A stretch of DNA of 64,000 nucleotides, taken from Leisingera daeponensis DSM 23529. Lineage in GTDB: Bacteria; Pseudomonadota; Alphaproteobacteria; Rhodobacterales; Rhodobacteraceae. Position 1 is the first letter of the stretch, and every line of letters starts with the position of its first letter. Made by a program: the position numbers and the translations under genes. The DNA is taken from the NCBI RefSeq assembly GCF_000473145.1, contig NZ_KI421500.1, forward strand, positions 2,939,725 through 3,003,724. Direction: 5' to 3'. This document shows positions 8,561 to 17,357 of the stretch, in pieces. The notes beneath the pieces were generated by a model. The model was not told where the DNA came from and did not search any database. It was given only the letters and a program-made list of their open reading frames with translations.

Positions 8561-11500
8561 CCATCCGCGATGCCGCCTCTGAGGCGCAGTTCCGGGCTGC
8601 GCGCCCTGATGCTTCCACCTGGCTGGCTGCCAATGCAGGCTCCGGCAAGACAAAAGTGCTGACCGACCGGGTGGCGCGGCTGTTGCTGAAGGGCGTGCAG
8701 CCGCAGCACGTTCTGTGTCTCACCTACACCAAAGCCGCCGCCAGCGAGATGCAAAACCGGTTGTTCAAGCGGCTCGGCGAATGGGCAATGCTTGGGGATG
8801 CGGCGCTGACCGACGCGCTGACCGAACTGGGCGAAGTGAGCACAGCAGTTGAAGATTTGGCACAGGCGCGCACCCTGTTCGCCCGCGCGATCGAGACACC
8901 GGGCGGATTGAAGATTCAGACTATCCACTCTTTCTGTTCCTCGCTGCTGCGCCGGTTCCCGCTGGAGGCCGGCGTTAGCCCGCAGTTTTCCGAAATGGAC
9001 GACCGCGCAGGCCAGCTGCTGCGGGCGGAGATCATGGAGGATTTTGCCCAAGGCCCGCACGCATCTCAGGTCGATGCCTTGGCACGGCATGTCAGCGACA
9101 GTGATTTTGAGATGCTCACTGCTGCCATCTGCCAGCGCCGTGCTGATTTCGGTGACCCTCTCGACTGGGCCGGGCTTCTGGAGCTGTTCGGGCTCCCGGA
9201 AGGTTTTGACGAGACCGCACTGGAAGCGCGGGTTTTTCTGGGCGGTGAGGAAGAGCTGCTGCAGCGCGCCCGCGAAATGCTGAAGCAGGGCGGTTCGACC
9301 GACCAGAAGGCCGCGGCACAGCTGGCTGGCATCACCAAGCCCGCGCTTGCCGACCTGAACACATTGGAAAGCGTGTTTCTGACTGGCGCCAGCGCCAAGG
9401 AGCCTTTCACCGCCAAAATTGACAAGTTTCCGACCAAGAAACTGCGCGAAGCCCACCTGTCCCTGATGGACCAGCTGGAACCTCTGATGCGGCGGGTCGA
9501 GGATGCGCGGGCGAAACGCCTGGCGCTGACGGCAGCGCGCAAGAGCCACGACCTGCACCGTTTTGCCGCCGCCTTCCTGCCGGAATACGAGCGCCGCAAG
9601 CAGCTGCGCGGCTGGCTCGACTTTGACGACCTGATCCTGAAGGCGCGCCAGCTGCTGAACGATCCGGGCGTTGCCGCTTGGGTGCTCTACCGCCTGGATG
9701 GCGGCATCGACCACATCCTGGTGGACGAGGCGCAGGATACCAGCCCTGTGCAATGGGACGTGATCGAGAAGCTGGCGCAGGAATTCACAGCGGGCGAGGG
9801 CGCGCGCTCGGACGTGGAGCGCACCATCTTTGTCGTCGGCGATAAGAAGCAGTCGATCTATTCCTTCCAGGGTGCCGACCCGGATGCGTTCGACCGGATG
9901 CAGCAGGAATTCGGCAACCGGCTGGCGGAAACCGGGGCAGGGCTGCAGGATGCGTCGCTCGATTTCTCCTTCCGCTCCTCCGCCGCGATCCTGAAGCTCG
10001 TGGATCTGGTGTTTCGCGACAGTCCCCGCGCAGGCTTCCGCAAGGACGCGCTGCACCAAGCGTTTAAATCCGACCTGCCGGGCCGGGTGGATCTGTGGCC
10101 GGTGGTTGGAAAGGTCGAGGATGACGAGGACCCCGACTGGACCAGCCCAGTGGACCGCCCTAGCAGCCGCCACCACGCGGTGATCCTGGCGGAACGCATC
10201 GCCCGCTCGATCAAGCAGATGATCGACACCGGCACCACAATCCCCGAGGACGGCCCGGAGCGCGGCACTTTTCAGCGCCGCCCGGTGCAGGCCGGCGACT
10301 TCCTGATCCTTGTGCAGCGCCGGTCCGATCTGTTTTCGGAGATCATCCGTGCCTGCAAGAAGGCCGAGCTGCCCATCGCCGGCGCCGACCGGCTGAAGGT
10401 GGGCGCAGAATTGGCCGTCAAGGATATCGCGGCGCTGCTGCGGTTCCTTGCCTTGCCCGAAGATTCTCTGTCGCTGGCTGAAGCCCTGAAATCACCTCTC
10501 TTTGGCTGGACGGAGCAGGCGCTGTTTGACCTCGCGCACCGGCGGGAGGCGATGTACCTGTGGCCTGCATTGCGCGGCCGGGCAGCAGAATTTCCCGAAA
10601 CCATGGCCGTACTGAACGACCTGCGCGCCAACGCCGATTTCCTGCGCCCCTATGACCTGATCGAACGCATTCTGACCCGTCATGGCGGCCGGAAAAAACT
10701 GCTGGGCCGCCTGGGACCAGAGGCTGAGGACGGCATCAACGCGCTGCTGTCGCAGGCGCTGGCCTATGAGCGCACCGATGTCCCCAGCCTCACCGGCTTT
10801 CTGGTCTGGATGCAGACCGACGATCTGGAAATCAAACGCCAGATGGGTGCGGCCGGTAATATGATCCGGGTGATGTCCGTGCATGGCTCCAAGGGCCTGG
10901 AAGCGCCGATCGTGATCCTGCCTGACACTGCCAAGCGGCAGCCGCCGCGGGATGCAGAGATCATGCTGGCTGATGGTACTCCGGTCTGGAAACTGCCAAA
11001 GGACCAGATGCCGTCTGCTATGCTGGCGGCCCGTGAAGCTGCGCAGGAAAAGCTGCGGAACGAACGGCTGCGTCTGCTCTATGTAGCTCTAACGCGGGCA
11101 GAAAAGTGGCTGATCGTCGCTGCTGCCGGCGAGGTAGGCGAGCAGGGCGACAGCTGGTACCGGCTGACGGAGCGTGCGATGCGCGACGGCGGTGCGGCGG
11201 AACTCGACACAGAAGGCGGCACCGGCCTGCGCCTGCAGCATGGCGATTGGGACGGCCTGCCGCTGGTCTTGCCCGAAGCGATTGAAGCTGCGAAGCACGA
11301 GTTGCCGGAAGTCTTCACACGCCCCGCCAGAGCCTATGCAGCCCCGGCGCCAGCGCTCAGCCCGTCCGACCTTGGCGGAGCCAAAGCGCTGCCGGGCGAT
11401 CAGGGGCTCGATGAGGAGGCAGCAAAGGCTCGCGGCAGCCGGCTGCACCTGCTGCTGGAGCACCTGCCGGGACGGGCTGACGCGGACTGGCCGCAGCTGG

Positions 11501-11910
11501 CGCAAAACCTGCTGCAAGGGGCCGGCGACTGTGCAGAACTGCTGGCCGAGGCCTCCGCAGTCCTGCGCAATGACGCCCTGGCGGATGTGTTTCACCCGGA
11601 TACGCTGGCCGAGGTTCCTGTCACCGCCGACCTGAACGGCGCCCGCCTGCATGGCATTATCGACCGGCTGATCATCACTCCGGAAACGGTTCTGGCGGTG
11701 GATTTCAAATCCAACGCCACCGTGCCGGCGGCGCCTGAGCAATGCCCCGAGGGCCTGCTGCGGCAGATGGGGGCCTATGCCCATGCGCTGGCTTTGATCT
11801 ACCCGGGCCGAACCATCGGAACCGCACTGCTCTGGACCCGTACCGCAAACCTGATGCCGCTGCCGCACGACCTTGTGACTGCGGCATTGAGGCGGCAGTT
11901 GGAACCTTGA
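8557..11910 (+). CDS. addA: AddA helicase-nuclease subunit
   Basis: UvrD-family motor and nuclease of AddAB, 1117 residues. The Walker A motif ANAGSGKTKVLTDRVARL starts near residue 25. The motif II region is ILVDEAQDTSPVQWDVI (about 388), followed by FVVGDKKQSIYSFQGADP, and later helicase motifs include VMSVHGSKGLEAPIVIL and LLYVALTRAEKWL. The C-terminal nuclease shows AVDFKSN and LLRQMGAYAHAL. ATG 8557 overlaps the addB stop as ATGA, so the two subunits are translationally coupled. The operon ends with trxA about 60 bases on. Confidence 0.96.
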   Translation: MTIRDAASEAQFRAARPDASTWLAANAGSGKTKVLTDRVARLLLKGVQPQHVLCLTYTKAAASEMQNRLFKRLGEWAMLGDAALTDALTELGEVSTAVEDLAQARTLFARAIETPGGLKIQTIHSFCSSLLRRFPLEAGVSPQFSEMDDRAGQLLRAEIMEDFAQGPHASQVDALARHVSDSDFEMLTAAICQRRADFGDPLDWAGLLELFGLPEGFDETALEARVFLGGEEELLQRAREMLKQGGSTDQKAAAQLAGITKPALADLNTLESVFLTGASAKEPFTAKIDKFPTKKLREAHLSLMDQLEPLMRRVEDARAKRLALTAARKSHDLHRFAAAFLPEYERRKQLRGWLDFDDLILKARQLLNDPGVAAWVLYRLDGGIDHILVDEAQDTSPVQWDVIEKLAQEFTAGEGARSDVERTIFVVGDKKQSIYSFQGADPDAFDRMQQEFGNRLAETGAGLQDASLDFSFRSSAAILKLVDLVFRDSPRAGFRKDALHQAFKSDLPGRVDLWPVVGKVEDDEDPDWTSPVDRPSSRHHAVILAERIARSIKQMIDTGTTIPEDGPERGTFQRRPVQAGDFLILVQRRSDLFSEIIRACKKAELPIAGADRLKVGAELAVKDIAALLRFLALPEDSLSLAEALKSPLFGWTEQALFDLAHRREAMYLWPALRGRAAEFPETMAVLNDLRANADFLRPYDLIERILTRHGGRKKLLGRLGPEAEDGINALLSQALAYERTDVPSLTGFLVWMQTDDLEIKRQMGAAGNMIRVMSVHGSKGLEAPIVILPDTAKRQPPRDAEIMLADGTPVWKLPKDQMPSAMLAAREAAQEKLRNERLRLLYVALTRAEKWLIVAAAGEVGEQGDSWYRLTERAMRDGGAAELDTEGGTGLRLQHGDWDGLPLVLPEAIEAAKHELPEVFTRPARAYAAPAPALSPSDLGGAKALPGDQGLDEEAAKARGSRLHLLLEHLPGRADADWPQLAQNLLQGAGDCAELLAEASAVLRNDALADVFHPDTLAEVPVTADLNGARLHGIIDRLIITPETVLAVDFKSNATVPAAPEQCPEGLLRQMGAYAHALALIYPGRTIGTALLWTRTANLMPLPHDLVTAALRRQLEP

Positions 11911-11972
11911 CGATCGGTTAAGCCGTACCTAGGTTCCGACTCCAGTTGCCACACACTCATGGAGACATTCAT

Positions 11973-12293
11973 ATGTCCACCGTTGCCGTCACCGACGCCA
12001 CTTTTGACGCCGAAGTCAAGAACTCCGACATCCCCGTTGTGGTGGATTTCTGGGCTGAGTGGTGCGGTCCCTGTAAGCAGATCGGCCCGGCTCTGGAAGA
12101 GCTGGCCGTGGAATTTGACGGCAAGGTGAAAATTGCCAAGGTCGACGTTGACAGCAACCCGAACGCCGCCGCTGCCATGGGCGTGCGCGGTATCCCGGCG
12201 CTGTTCATCTTCAAGGACGGCCAGGTGATCTCGAACCGCGCAGGCGCCGCCCCCAAGGCCGCGCTGCAGAGCTGGATCGAAGAATCGATCTGA
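11973..12293 (+). CDS. trxA: Thioredoxin
   Basis: Cytoplasmic disulfide reductase of 106 residues. The active site [14 protein letters not shown] is canonical WCGPC, and the cis-proline loop appears as [10 protein letters not shown]. The frame is open from TTG 11946, but ATG 11973 follows a GGAGA at 11961-11965 and gives standard thioredoxin length. It closes the tsaE-to-addA run and is followed by a strong intrinsic terminator. The addA-trxA gap of 62 bases could hold its own promoter. Confidence 0.97.
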   Translation: MSTVAVTDATFDAEVKNSDIPVVVDFWAEWCGPCKQIGPALEELAVEFDGKVKIAKVDVDSNPNAAAAMGVRGIPALFIFKDGQVISNRAGAAPKAALQSWIEESI

Positions 12294-12318
12294 GCCTGAA
12301 CCAGCTGCTGCATTTCAG

Positions 12319-12350
12319 AGAGCTGTCCCGGCGGGGACAGCTCTTTTTTG
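12319..12350 (+). terminator. Rho-independent terminator after trxA
   Basis: An 11-base stem AGAGCTGTCCC pairs with GGGACAGCTCT around a four-base loop and is followed by a run of T (about 12345-12349). It lies 25 bases after the trxA stop. Confidence 0.92.
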
Positions 12351-12448
12351 TTGGGCAAGATCTGGTGCTGCGGCAATCGCCCAACTGGCACTTTCCTTGC
12401 CCCGGCTGCCCAGCAAGGGTCCCGCAGGTAGCAGCTACAGGAGGCAGC

Positions 12449-12796
12449 ATGGCCAAGACACGGGTCCTGGTGGAATTCGGCATGGGCACATCTCTCAGGC
12501 GCGAAGATTACACCGAAGCCGCCCGCCGCGCGATCAGGGACGCGCTGTGGCACAACTCCGTCAACATGGCGGAACTGTTTGATTTCTCAAAAGAAGACAT
12601 GATCATTGATGCCGAGATCGGTGTTCAGGAACCGGAAGCGGTGGACAAGGACGCGCTCTTGGAGATCTTCCCCTACGGTCGGCCTAGCATCACGGTGGTG
12701 AAAGGCGGGCTCGACATAGCCAAGCCGCAGGGCGGACGCACGGTGATCGCCAATGCAGCGGTGGTTGTATCCTTTGACATGGAGGCCGCGGAATGA
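12449..12796 (+). CDS. Lin0512-family protein, copy A
   Basis: A 115-residue protein of the Lin0512 family, whose function is unknown to me. It starts MAKTRVLVEFGMGTSL and carries the blocks DYTEAARRAIRDAL, IDAEIGVQEPEAVD and VVKGGLDIAKP, all shared with the next gene. A strong AGGAGG lies just before ATG 12449. There is no signal peptide or membrane segment, so a soluble cytoplasmic protein is expected. The stop overlaps the downstream paralog as ATGA, pointing to a two-subunit assembly. Conserved Gly, Asp and Lys-Gly-Gly positions suggest a small-molecule site, but that is a guess. Confidence 0.85.
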   Translation: MAKTRVLVEFGMGTSLRREDYTEAARRAIRDALWHNSVNMAELFDFSKEDMIIDAEIGVQEPEAVDKDALLEIFPYGRPSITVVKGGLDIAKPQGGRTVIANAAVVVSFDMEAAE

Positions 12797-13164
12797 GCGA
12801 AAAGCGCATCATTCTTGAAATGGGCACCGGCAACGATCTGTACGGCCAGGACTATACCAAAGCCGCCCGCCGTGCGGTGCAGGACGCGCTGCATCACTCC
12901 TCCATAACGCTGTTTGCCAAGCTGGGAATGGACCACAGTGAAATGCGGGTGGAGGTAACCATCGGCGTGCAGCAGCCCGACGCGGTGGATTGCGAACTGG
13001 TGGCACGGGACCTGCCGCGCGGACAGGCCAGGGTGCGGGCGGTCAAGGGCGGACTGGATGTGGAGGATGCCGTGGAAGGCAGCCGCCATGTGGTGGCCAC
13101 CGCAGCGGTCGAAGCCTGGCTGCCGGATCAGGCCGGTAAATACAAAACCAGCACCCCGGAATGA
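12793..13164 (+). CDS. Lin0512-family protein, copy B
   Basis: A 123-residue paralog of the preceding gene: ILEMGTGNDLYGQDYT, AARRAVQDAL, VEVTIGVQQPDAVD and VRAVKGGLDVEDA align block for block with copy A. It has a distinct middle (HHSSITLFAKLGMDH) and a short C-terminal tail. ATG 12793 overlaps the copy A stop, so both subunits should be made in fixed ratio. Tandem heteromeric Lin0512 pairs suggest obligate partners; I cannot name the reaction. Confidence 0.85.
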   Translation: MSEKRIILEMGTGNDLYGQDYTKAARRAVQDALHHSSITLFAKLGMDHSEMRVEVTIGVQQPDAVDCELVARDLPRGQARVRAVKGGLDVEDAVEGSRHVVATAAVEAWLPDQAGKYKTSTPE

Positions 13165-13190
13165 ACAAAGCCGCCCGTGGGAGGGCGGCT
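13165..13190 (-). terminator. Intrinsic terminator for the DUF1127 gene
   Basis: GCCGCCC (13170-13176) pairs with GGGCGGC (13183-13189). Read on the minus strand the hairpin is followed by TTTGTT, suiting the DUF1127 gene whose stop is about 27 bases away. It also lies just past the stop of the convergent Lin0512 copy B, so it may serve both. Confidence 0.65.
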
Positions 13191-13216
13191 CATTCAGGGT
13201 TTCTGGTCATCGGGGA

Positions 13217-13408
13217 TCAGAACTTGGCAATGTCGGAACGGTCGAGGCCGATGTCTCGCAGCTGGGCATCGGTCAGCTGCGCCAGAACCTTGCGGGTTTC
13301 GCGGGCAACATACCATTCCACGATGGCGGTTTTCACATTGGCCACTGCGTCGACCACGCGGAGAACGGTGACTGCTCCGAGCGGCGCATGAATGTTTGCG
13401 GTCGTCAT
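13217..13408 (-). CDS. DUF1127 small protein
   Basis: A 63-residue protein whose C-terminal half, ETRKVLAQLTDAQLRDIGL followed by DRSDIAKF, is the DUF1127 (YjiS-like) signature. Short DUF1127 proteins in Rhodobacter and Agrobacterium have been tied to RNA turnover, stress and nutrient responses, and often bind RNA. Here the N terminus is longer and hydrophobic (about residues 10-30). The gene is single, with its own upstream gap shared divergently with hslV. Function in this organism is not determined by sequence. Confidence 0.85.
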   Translation of the reverse strand: MTTANIHAPLGAVTVLRVVDAVANVKTAIVEWYVARETRKVLAQLTDAQLRDIGLDRSDIAKF

Positions 13409-13629
13409 TTGCGCATATCCTTCTGAGAAACAGCCGACGCTGTGCCGGTTGCGAGCTTCATTTAGGATGCGGTTCCGGGTTCCACAATTGCCGGTTAAAC
13501 AGCCCCGATCTGCAATTGCTGCATAGCAGCAAACAGCAGTGAAAGCCTGGGAACGGCGCGGATCCTAGCCGCTCTCTTGTGCCAGCGGGGGGATGGTTCC
13601 ATATAGGGGGCAACCAAACGGAGACTTAC

Positions 13630-14187
13630 ATGGCAGACGATAAATTTCCTGGCTGGCACGGCACCACGATCATCGGTGTGAAAAAGAATGGCCAGGTCGT
13701 CATCGCCGGTGACGGCCAGGTTTCGCTGGGGCAAACGGTGATCAAGGGCACGGCCCGCAAGGTGCGCCGCCTGTCGCCCGGCGGGTTTGATGTGGTGGCG
13801 GGTTTTGCCGGCTCGACCGCTGACGCGTTCACTCTGCTGGAGCGGCTGGAAGCCAAGCTGGAAGCGACCCCGGGCCAGCTGGCCCGTGCCAGCGTCGAGC
13901 TGGCCAAGGACTGGCGCACCGACAAATACCTGCAAAAGCTGGAGGCAATGCTGATTGTCACCGACGGCAAGGACATGTTCGTGATCACCGGCGCCGGCGA
14001 CGTGCTGGAGCCGGAACATGATGTGGCGGCAATCGGCTCCGGCGGAAATTACGCACTGGCGGCCGCCCGCGGCCTGATGGACAGCGACAGGTCCGCCGAA
14101 ACGGTAGCACGGGACGCCATGGCCATCGCCGCCGATATCTGTGTCTACACCAATGGAAACCTGACCGTCGAAACCATCGGCGGCTAA
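13630..14187 (+). CDS. hslV: HslV (ClpQ) ATP-dependent protease peptidase subunit
   Basis: Threonine protease core of HslVU. Processing of [11 protein letters not shown] exposes the catalytic N-terminal Thr. Family blocks follow: [31 protein letters not shown] and [16 protein letters not shown]. The frame extends upstream to 13579, but ATG 13630 matches family length (185 residues) after a GGAGAC. It lies 62 bases upstream of hslU, as usual for this heat-shock pair. Confidence 0.97.
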   Translation: MADDKFPGWHGTTIIGVKKNGQVVIAGDGQVSLGQTVIKGTARKVRRLSPGGFDVVAGFAGSTADAFTLLERLEAKLEATPGQLARASVELAKDWRTDKYLQKLEAMLIVTDGKDMFVITGAGDVLEPEHDVAAIGSGGNYALAAARGLMDSDRSAETVARDAMAIAADICVYTNGNLTVETIGG

Positions 14188-14249
14188 GAAATTTCCTCGA
14201 AATTCTTAGCAAAGCTTTTTCTCAAGAGTTTTGCCCGGAAAGGACTGAC

Positions 14250-15557
14250 ATGACCGATCTCACCCCCCGCGAAATCGTCTCGGAACTGGACCGCTTCATC
14301 ATCGGCCAAAAGGAAGCCAAGCGCGCCGTGGCCGTGGCGCTGCGCAGCCGCTGGCGGCGCAAGCAGCTTGCCGACGATCTGCGCGACGAGGTCTATCCCA
14401 AGAACATTCTGATGATCGGCCCCACCGGGGTAGGCAAGACCGAGATCTCCCGCCGCCTGGCCAAGCTGGCACGCGCGCCCTTCATCAAGGTGGAAGCCAC
14501 AAAGTTCACCGAAGTCGGTTATGTCGGCCGGGACGTGGAGCAGATCATCCGTGACCTGGTTGACAGCGCCATCGCCCAGACCCGCGAGTACATGCGCGAA
14601 GACGTGAAGGCAAACGCACGCAAGGCGGCCGAGGACCGGGTGGTGGAGGCCATTGCCGGCAGTGATGCCCGCGAGGCCACCCGCGAGATGTTCCGTAAAA
14701 AGCTCAAGGCCGGAGAGTTGGACGATACCGTGATTGAGCTGGATGTGGCCGACACCTCCAACCCGATGGGCATGTTCGAAATCCCCGGCCAGCCCGGCGG
14801 AAATATGGGGATGCTGAACCTCGGCGACCTGTTCGGCAAGGCGATGGGCGGCCGCACCACCCGCAAGAAGTTGACCGTCGCCGAAAGCTATGAGGTGCTG
14901 ATCGGCGAGGAGGCCGACAAGCTGCTGGATGACGAGACCGTCACACGCAGCGCGCTGGAGTCGGTGGAACAGAACGGTATCGTCTTCCTGGATGAGATCG
15001 ACAAGGTCTGCGCGCGCCAGGAAACCCGGGGCGGCGATGTCAGCCGCGAAGGCGTGCAGCGCGACCTGCTGCCGCTGATTGAAGGCACCACCGTCAGCAC
15101 CAAGCACGGGCCGGTCAAAACCGACCACATCCTGTTCATCGCCTCCGGCGCCTTCCACATTGCCAAGCCGTCGGACCTGTTGCCCGAACTGCAAGGCCGA
15201 CTGCCGATCCGGGTTAATCTGCGCGCGCTGACGGAAGAAGACTTCGTGCGAATCCTGACCGAAACCGACAATGCGCTGACCCGCCAGTACACAGCGCTGA
15301 TGGGTACCGAAGAAGTTGAGGTCGCCTTCACCGAAGACGGGATCGCTGCCCTGGCCAAGATCGCAGCCGAGGTGAACCGGAGCGTCGAAAACATCGGCGC
15401 CCGGCGGCTTTACACGGTGATGGAGCGGGTGTTCGAGGAACTGTCCTTCACCGCGCCGGACCGCTCGGGCGAGTCGGTAACCGTCGACGCGGCCTTTGTG
15501 ACGAAGAACCTGGGTGAGCTTGGCCGCTCATCCGATCTCAGCCGTTACGTGCTGTAA
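14250..15557 (+). CDS. hslU: HslU (ClpY) AAA+ unfoldase
   Basis: Hexameric ATPase that unfolds substrates into HslV; 435 residues. Walker [19 protein letters not shown] starts near residue 57. The pore loop region [17 protein letters not shown] follows. Walker [15 protein letters not shown] lies near 250, and the sensor region with [16 protein letters not shown] is near the C terminus, with the activating tail RYVL at the end. ATG 14250 follows GGAAAGGA. It is co-transcribed with hslV. Confidence 0.98.
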   Translation: MTDLTPREIVSELDRFIIGQKEAKRAVAVALRSRWRRKQLADDLRDEVYPKNILMIGPTGVGKTEISRRLAKLARAPFIKVEATKFTEVGYVGRDVEQIIRDLVDSAIAQTREYMREDVKANARKAAEDRVVEAIAGSDAREATREMFRKKLKAGELDDTVIELDVADTSNPMGMFEIPGQPGGNMGMLNLGDLFGKAMGGRTTRKKLTVAESYEVLIGEEADKLLDDETVTRSALESVEQNGIVFLDEIDKVCARQETRGGDVSREGVQRDLLPLIEGTTVSTKHGPVKTDHILFIASGAFHIAKPSDLLPELQGRLPIRVNLRALTEEDFVRILTETDNALTRQYTALMGTEEVEVAFTEDGIAALAKIAAEVNRSVENIGARRLYTVMERVFEELSFTAPDRSGESVTVDAAFVTKNLGELGRSSDLSRYVL

Positions 15558-15636
15558 CCTGCCCGCACGGGTTGCGGCCGCTGGACATTGGCGGCAGGTG
15601 CAGTAGCCTGCCGCCAGTTCATTGAGGTGGGATGAT

Positions 15637-16758
15637 ATGCAAAGGCTGCGCCTGATTTGCGGTGTGATGCTGGTGTTTCTGACAGCTTGCACTGACAGGA
15701 CCGTTTCCCCCACCTTTCCCGCAGCCCTGAACGTGGGCACCCCAAAGACCGTATTTGCCGCCACCAACCGCGACCAGCTGCCCGATGGCAGCTTCGGCGC
15801 GGAGCGGGCAGAGGGGTACAGCCTGCTTGAACTGACCGTTTCAATTCCGCCGGAACACACGCCGGGCTCCTTGAAATTCGGCTACAGGAACCCGGATCCG
15901 GTCACGGAATTCACCATGGCAGGGCGAAAGAAATTCGAAAGCGACGCCGCCTTTGGGGCACGGCTGCAGCAGGAACTGGCCAAGTTTCCGCCAAAGGAAC
16001 GCGACATCACGGTGTTCGTGCATGGCTTCAATTCGACCCAGGCCGAAACTGCGTTCCGGGCCGCCCAGCTGACCCATGATATCAACGTTCCCGGCGCCAC
16101 GGTCATCTATTCCTGGCCCAGCAAGGGACAGCCGCTTGGCTATGCCTATGACGGCGACAGCGTTCTGTTCGCCCGCGACGGGCTGGAGCAGCTGCTGCGC
16201 AAGCTGCGCGTCGCCGGTGCGGGCAGGGTGGTGGTTGTCGCGCATTCCATGGGCGGGCTGCTGACGATGGAGACCCTGCGCCAGATAGAAATCCAGACCC
16301 CCGGGTGGACCGCCCGGAACCTGGGCGGCGTGGTGCTGATGTCGCCGGATCTGGACATTGATGTGTTCAAGAGCCAGATGCGGCGGTTCCGCAAGGTGCC
16401 GCAGCCGTTCCTGATCTTTGTCTCGCGCAAGGACAGCGTCCTGACACTGTCCCAGCGCCTGCGCGGGCTGGACGGGCAAGAGCGGCTCGGCAATCTGGAC
16501 AATATCGAAGAGCTGAGCAGCCTGCCGGTGGAAATCATCGACACCACCGCCTTTGCCGGCGAGGCGCAATCACAGCATTTCGTGGCGGCTTCCTCGCCGG
16601 CGCTGGTGGCGCTGCTGAACGGCGCCCGGCAAACCGCGGACACGTTTGAACGCGACCGGACACGGAACCGGCTTCAGAACATACTGCCGGGCCAGATTGT
16701 CATTCGCGACAATGCCGTCAAGGTCGCGCTGACCGGCCGGCCTGCGGACAACAAATAA
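15637..16758 (+). CDS. Alpha/beta-hydrolase lipoprotein (DUF900-like esterase)
   Basis: Predicted outer-envelope lipoprotein: a signal peptide ends in the lipobox LTAC near residue 18. The hydrolase region has the oxyanion segment VFVHGFNSTQAE, and the nucleophile elbow AHSMGG (about residue 204) is a GxSxG motif. It resembles the DUF900 family of predicted alpha/beta hydrolases. The acid and His are probably in VLMSPDLDIDVF and AQSQHFV. The frame opens at 15622, but ATG 15637 puts the signal peptide at the N terminus. The substrate is unknown. Confidence 0.82.
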   Translation: MQRLRLICGVMLVFLTACTDRTVSPTFPAALNVGTPKTVFAATNRDQLPDGSFGAERAEGYSLLELTVSIPPEHTPGSLKFGYRNPDPVTEFTMAGRKKFESDAAFGARLQQELAKFPPKERDITVFVHGFNSTQAETAFRAAQLTHDINVPGATVIYSWPSKGQPLGYAYDGDSVLFARDGLEQLLRKLRVAGAGRVVVVAHSMGGLLTMETLRQIEIQTPGWTARNLGGVVLMSPDLDIDVFKSQMRRFRKVPQPFLIFVSRKDSVLTLSQRLRGLDGQERLGNLDNIEELSSLPVEIIDTTAFAGEAQSQHFVAASSPALVALLNGARQTADTFERDRTRNRLQNILPGQIVIRDNAVKVALTGRPADNK

Positions 16759-16769
16759 TCGCCCAGCCC

Positions 16770-17357
16770 TCAGCGGTTGCGCCGCAGATACACGTAGTAG
16801 GCCCCCGCGCCGCCATGACTGACATGCGCCGTGGTGATCTGCAGCACCGCCTGCGCCAATGGCGGCAGCGCCAGCCATTGCGGCACCTTGTGGCGCAGCA
16901 CGCCGCGCGGCACCGGCATCGGGCCCGGCTCGTCGCGGTCCTTGCCCTTGCCTGTCACCACCAGCACCAGCCGCTTGCCGGAGGCCTGCGCCGACAGGAT
17001 GAACCTGGTGAGGGCAGGGTGCGCGGTGTCGATGCGCATCCCGTGCAGGTCCAGCTTTCCCTCCGGCCTCAGCTTACCGCGCTTCATGCGGCGAAAGGCT
17101 TTTTCATCCATCTGCAGCGGGTCACTGGCGAGGCTGCGGGCAAGCGACGGCCTCAGGTCGTGTTTCACTGGCTTGGGTTTGGCCCGGCTGCCCACCTCGA
17201 ACGGGTCCAGGCGCGGTTCGGGTTGCTTTACCGGTTTGGGTTTGGGCATCGGCGGGGCAGGGGGCGACGAGTGGGCGCCCGGATGCAAACGCTCCGTGTG
17301 CTTCACGACCTTCTGCCAAAGGTCGATCTCATCGCCTGTCAATTTCCGCCGTGTCAT
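16770..17357 (-). CDS. Smr domain protein
   Basis: A 195-residue protein with a proline/lysine-rich linker (residues about 30-75) and a C-terminal Smr domain. The domain signatures LDLHGM, VLVVTGKGKDRD and HGGAGAYYVYLRR are all present. Smr domains are endonucleases or nucleic-acid-binding modules; in MutS2 they act on DNA or stalled ribosomes. This stand-alone form is common in alphaproteobacteria immediately downstream of mltA, as here: the mltA stop abuts this start with no gap. Its biological target is uncertain. Confidence 0.88.
   Translation of the reverse strand: MTRRKLTGDEIDLWQKVVKHTERLHPGAHSSPPAPPMPKPKPVKQPEPRLDPFEVGSRAKPKPVKHDLRPSLARSLASDPLQMDEKAFRRMKRGKLRPEGKLDLHGMRIDTAHPALTRFILSAQASGKRLVLVVTGKGKDRDEPGPMPVPRGVLRHKVPQWLALPPLAQAVLQITTAHVSHGGAGAYYVYLRRNR

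Noticed and set aside
11907..11921. CtrA-like TTGA-N7-TTAA before trxA
   Set aside because: It has a mismatch and lacks the TTAAC extension; such sites are expected by chance in the window.
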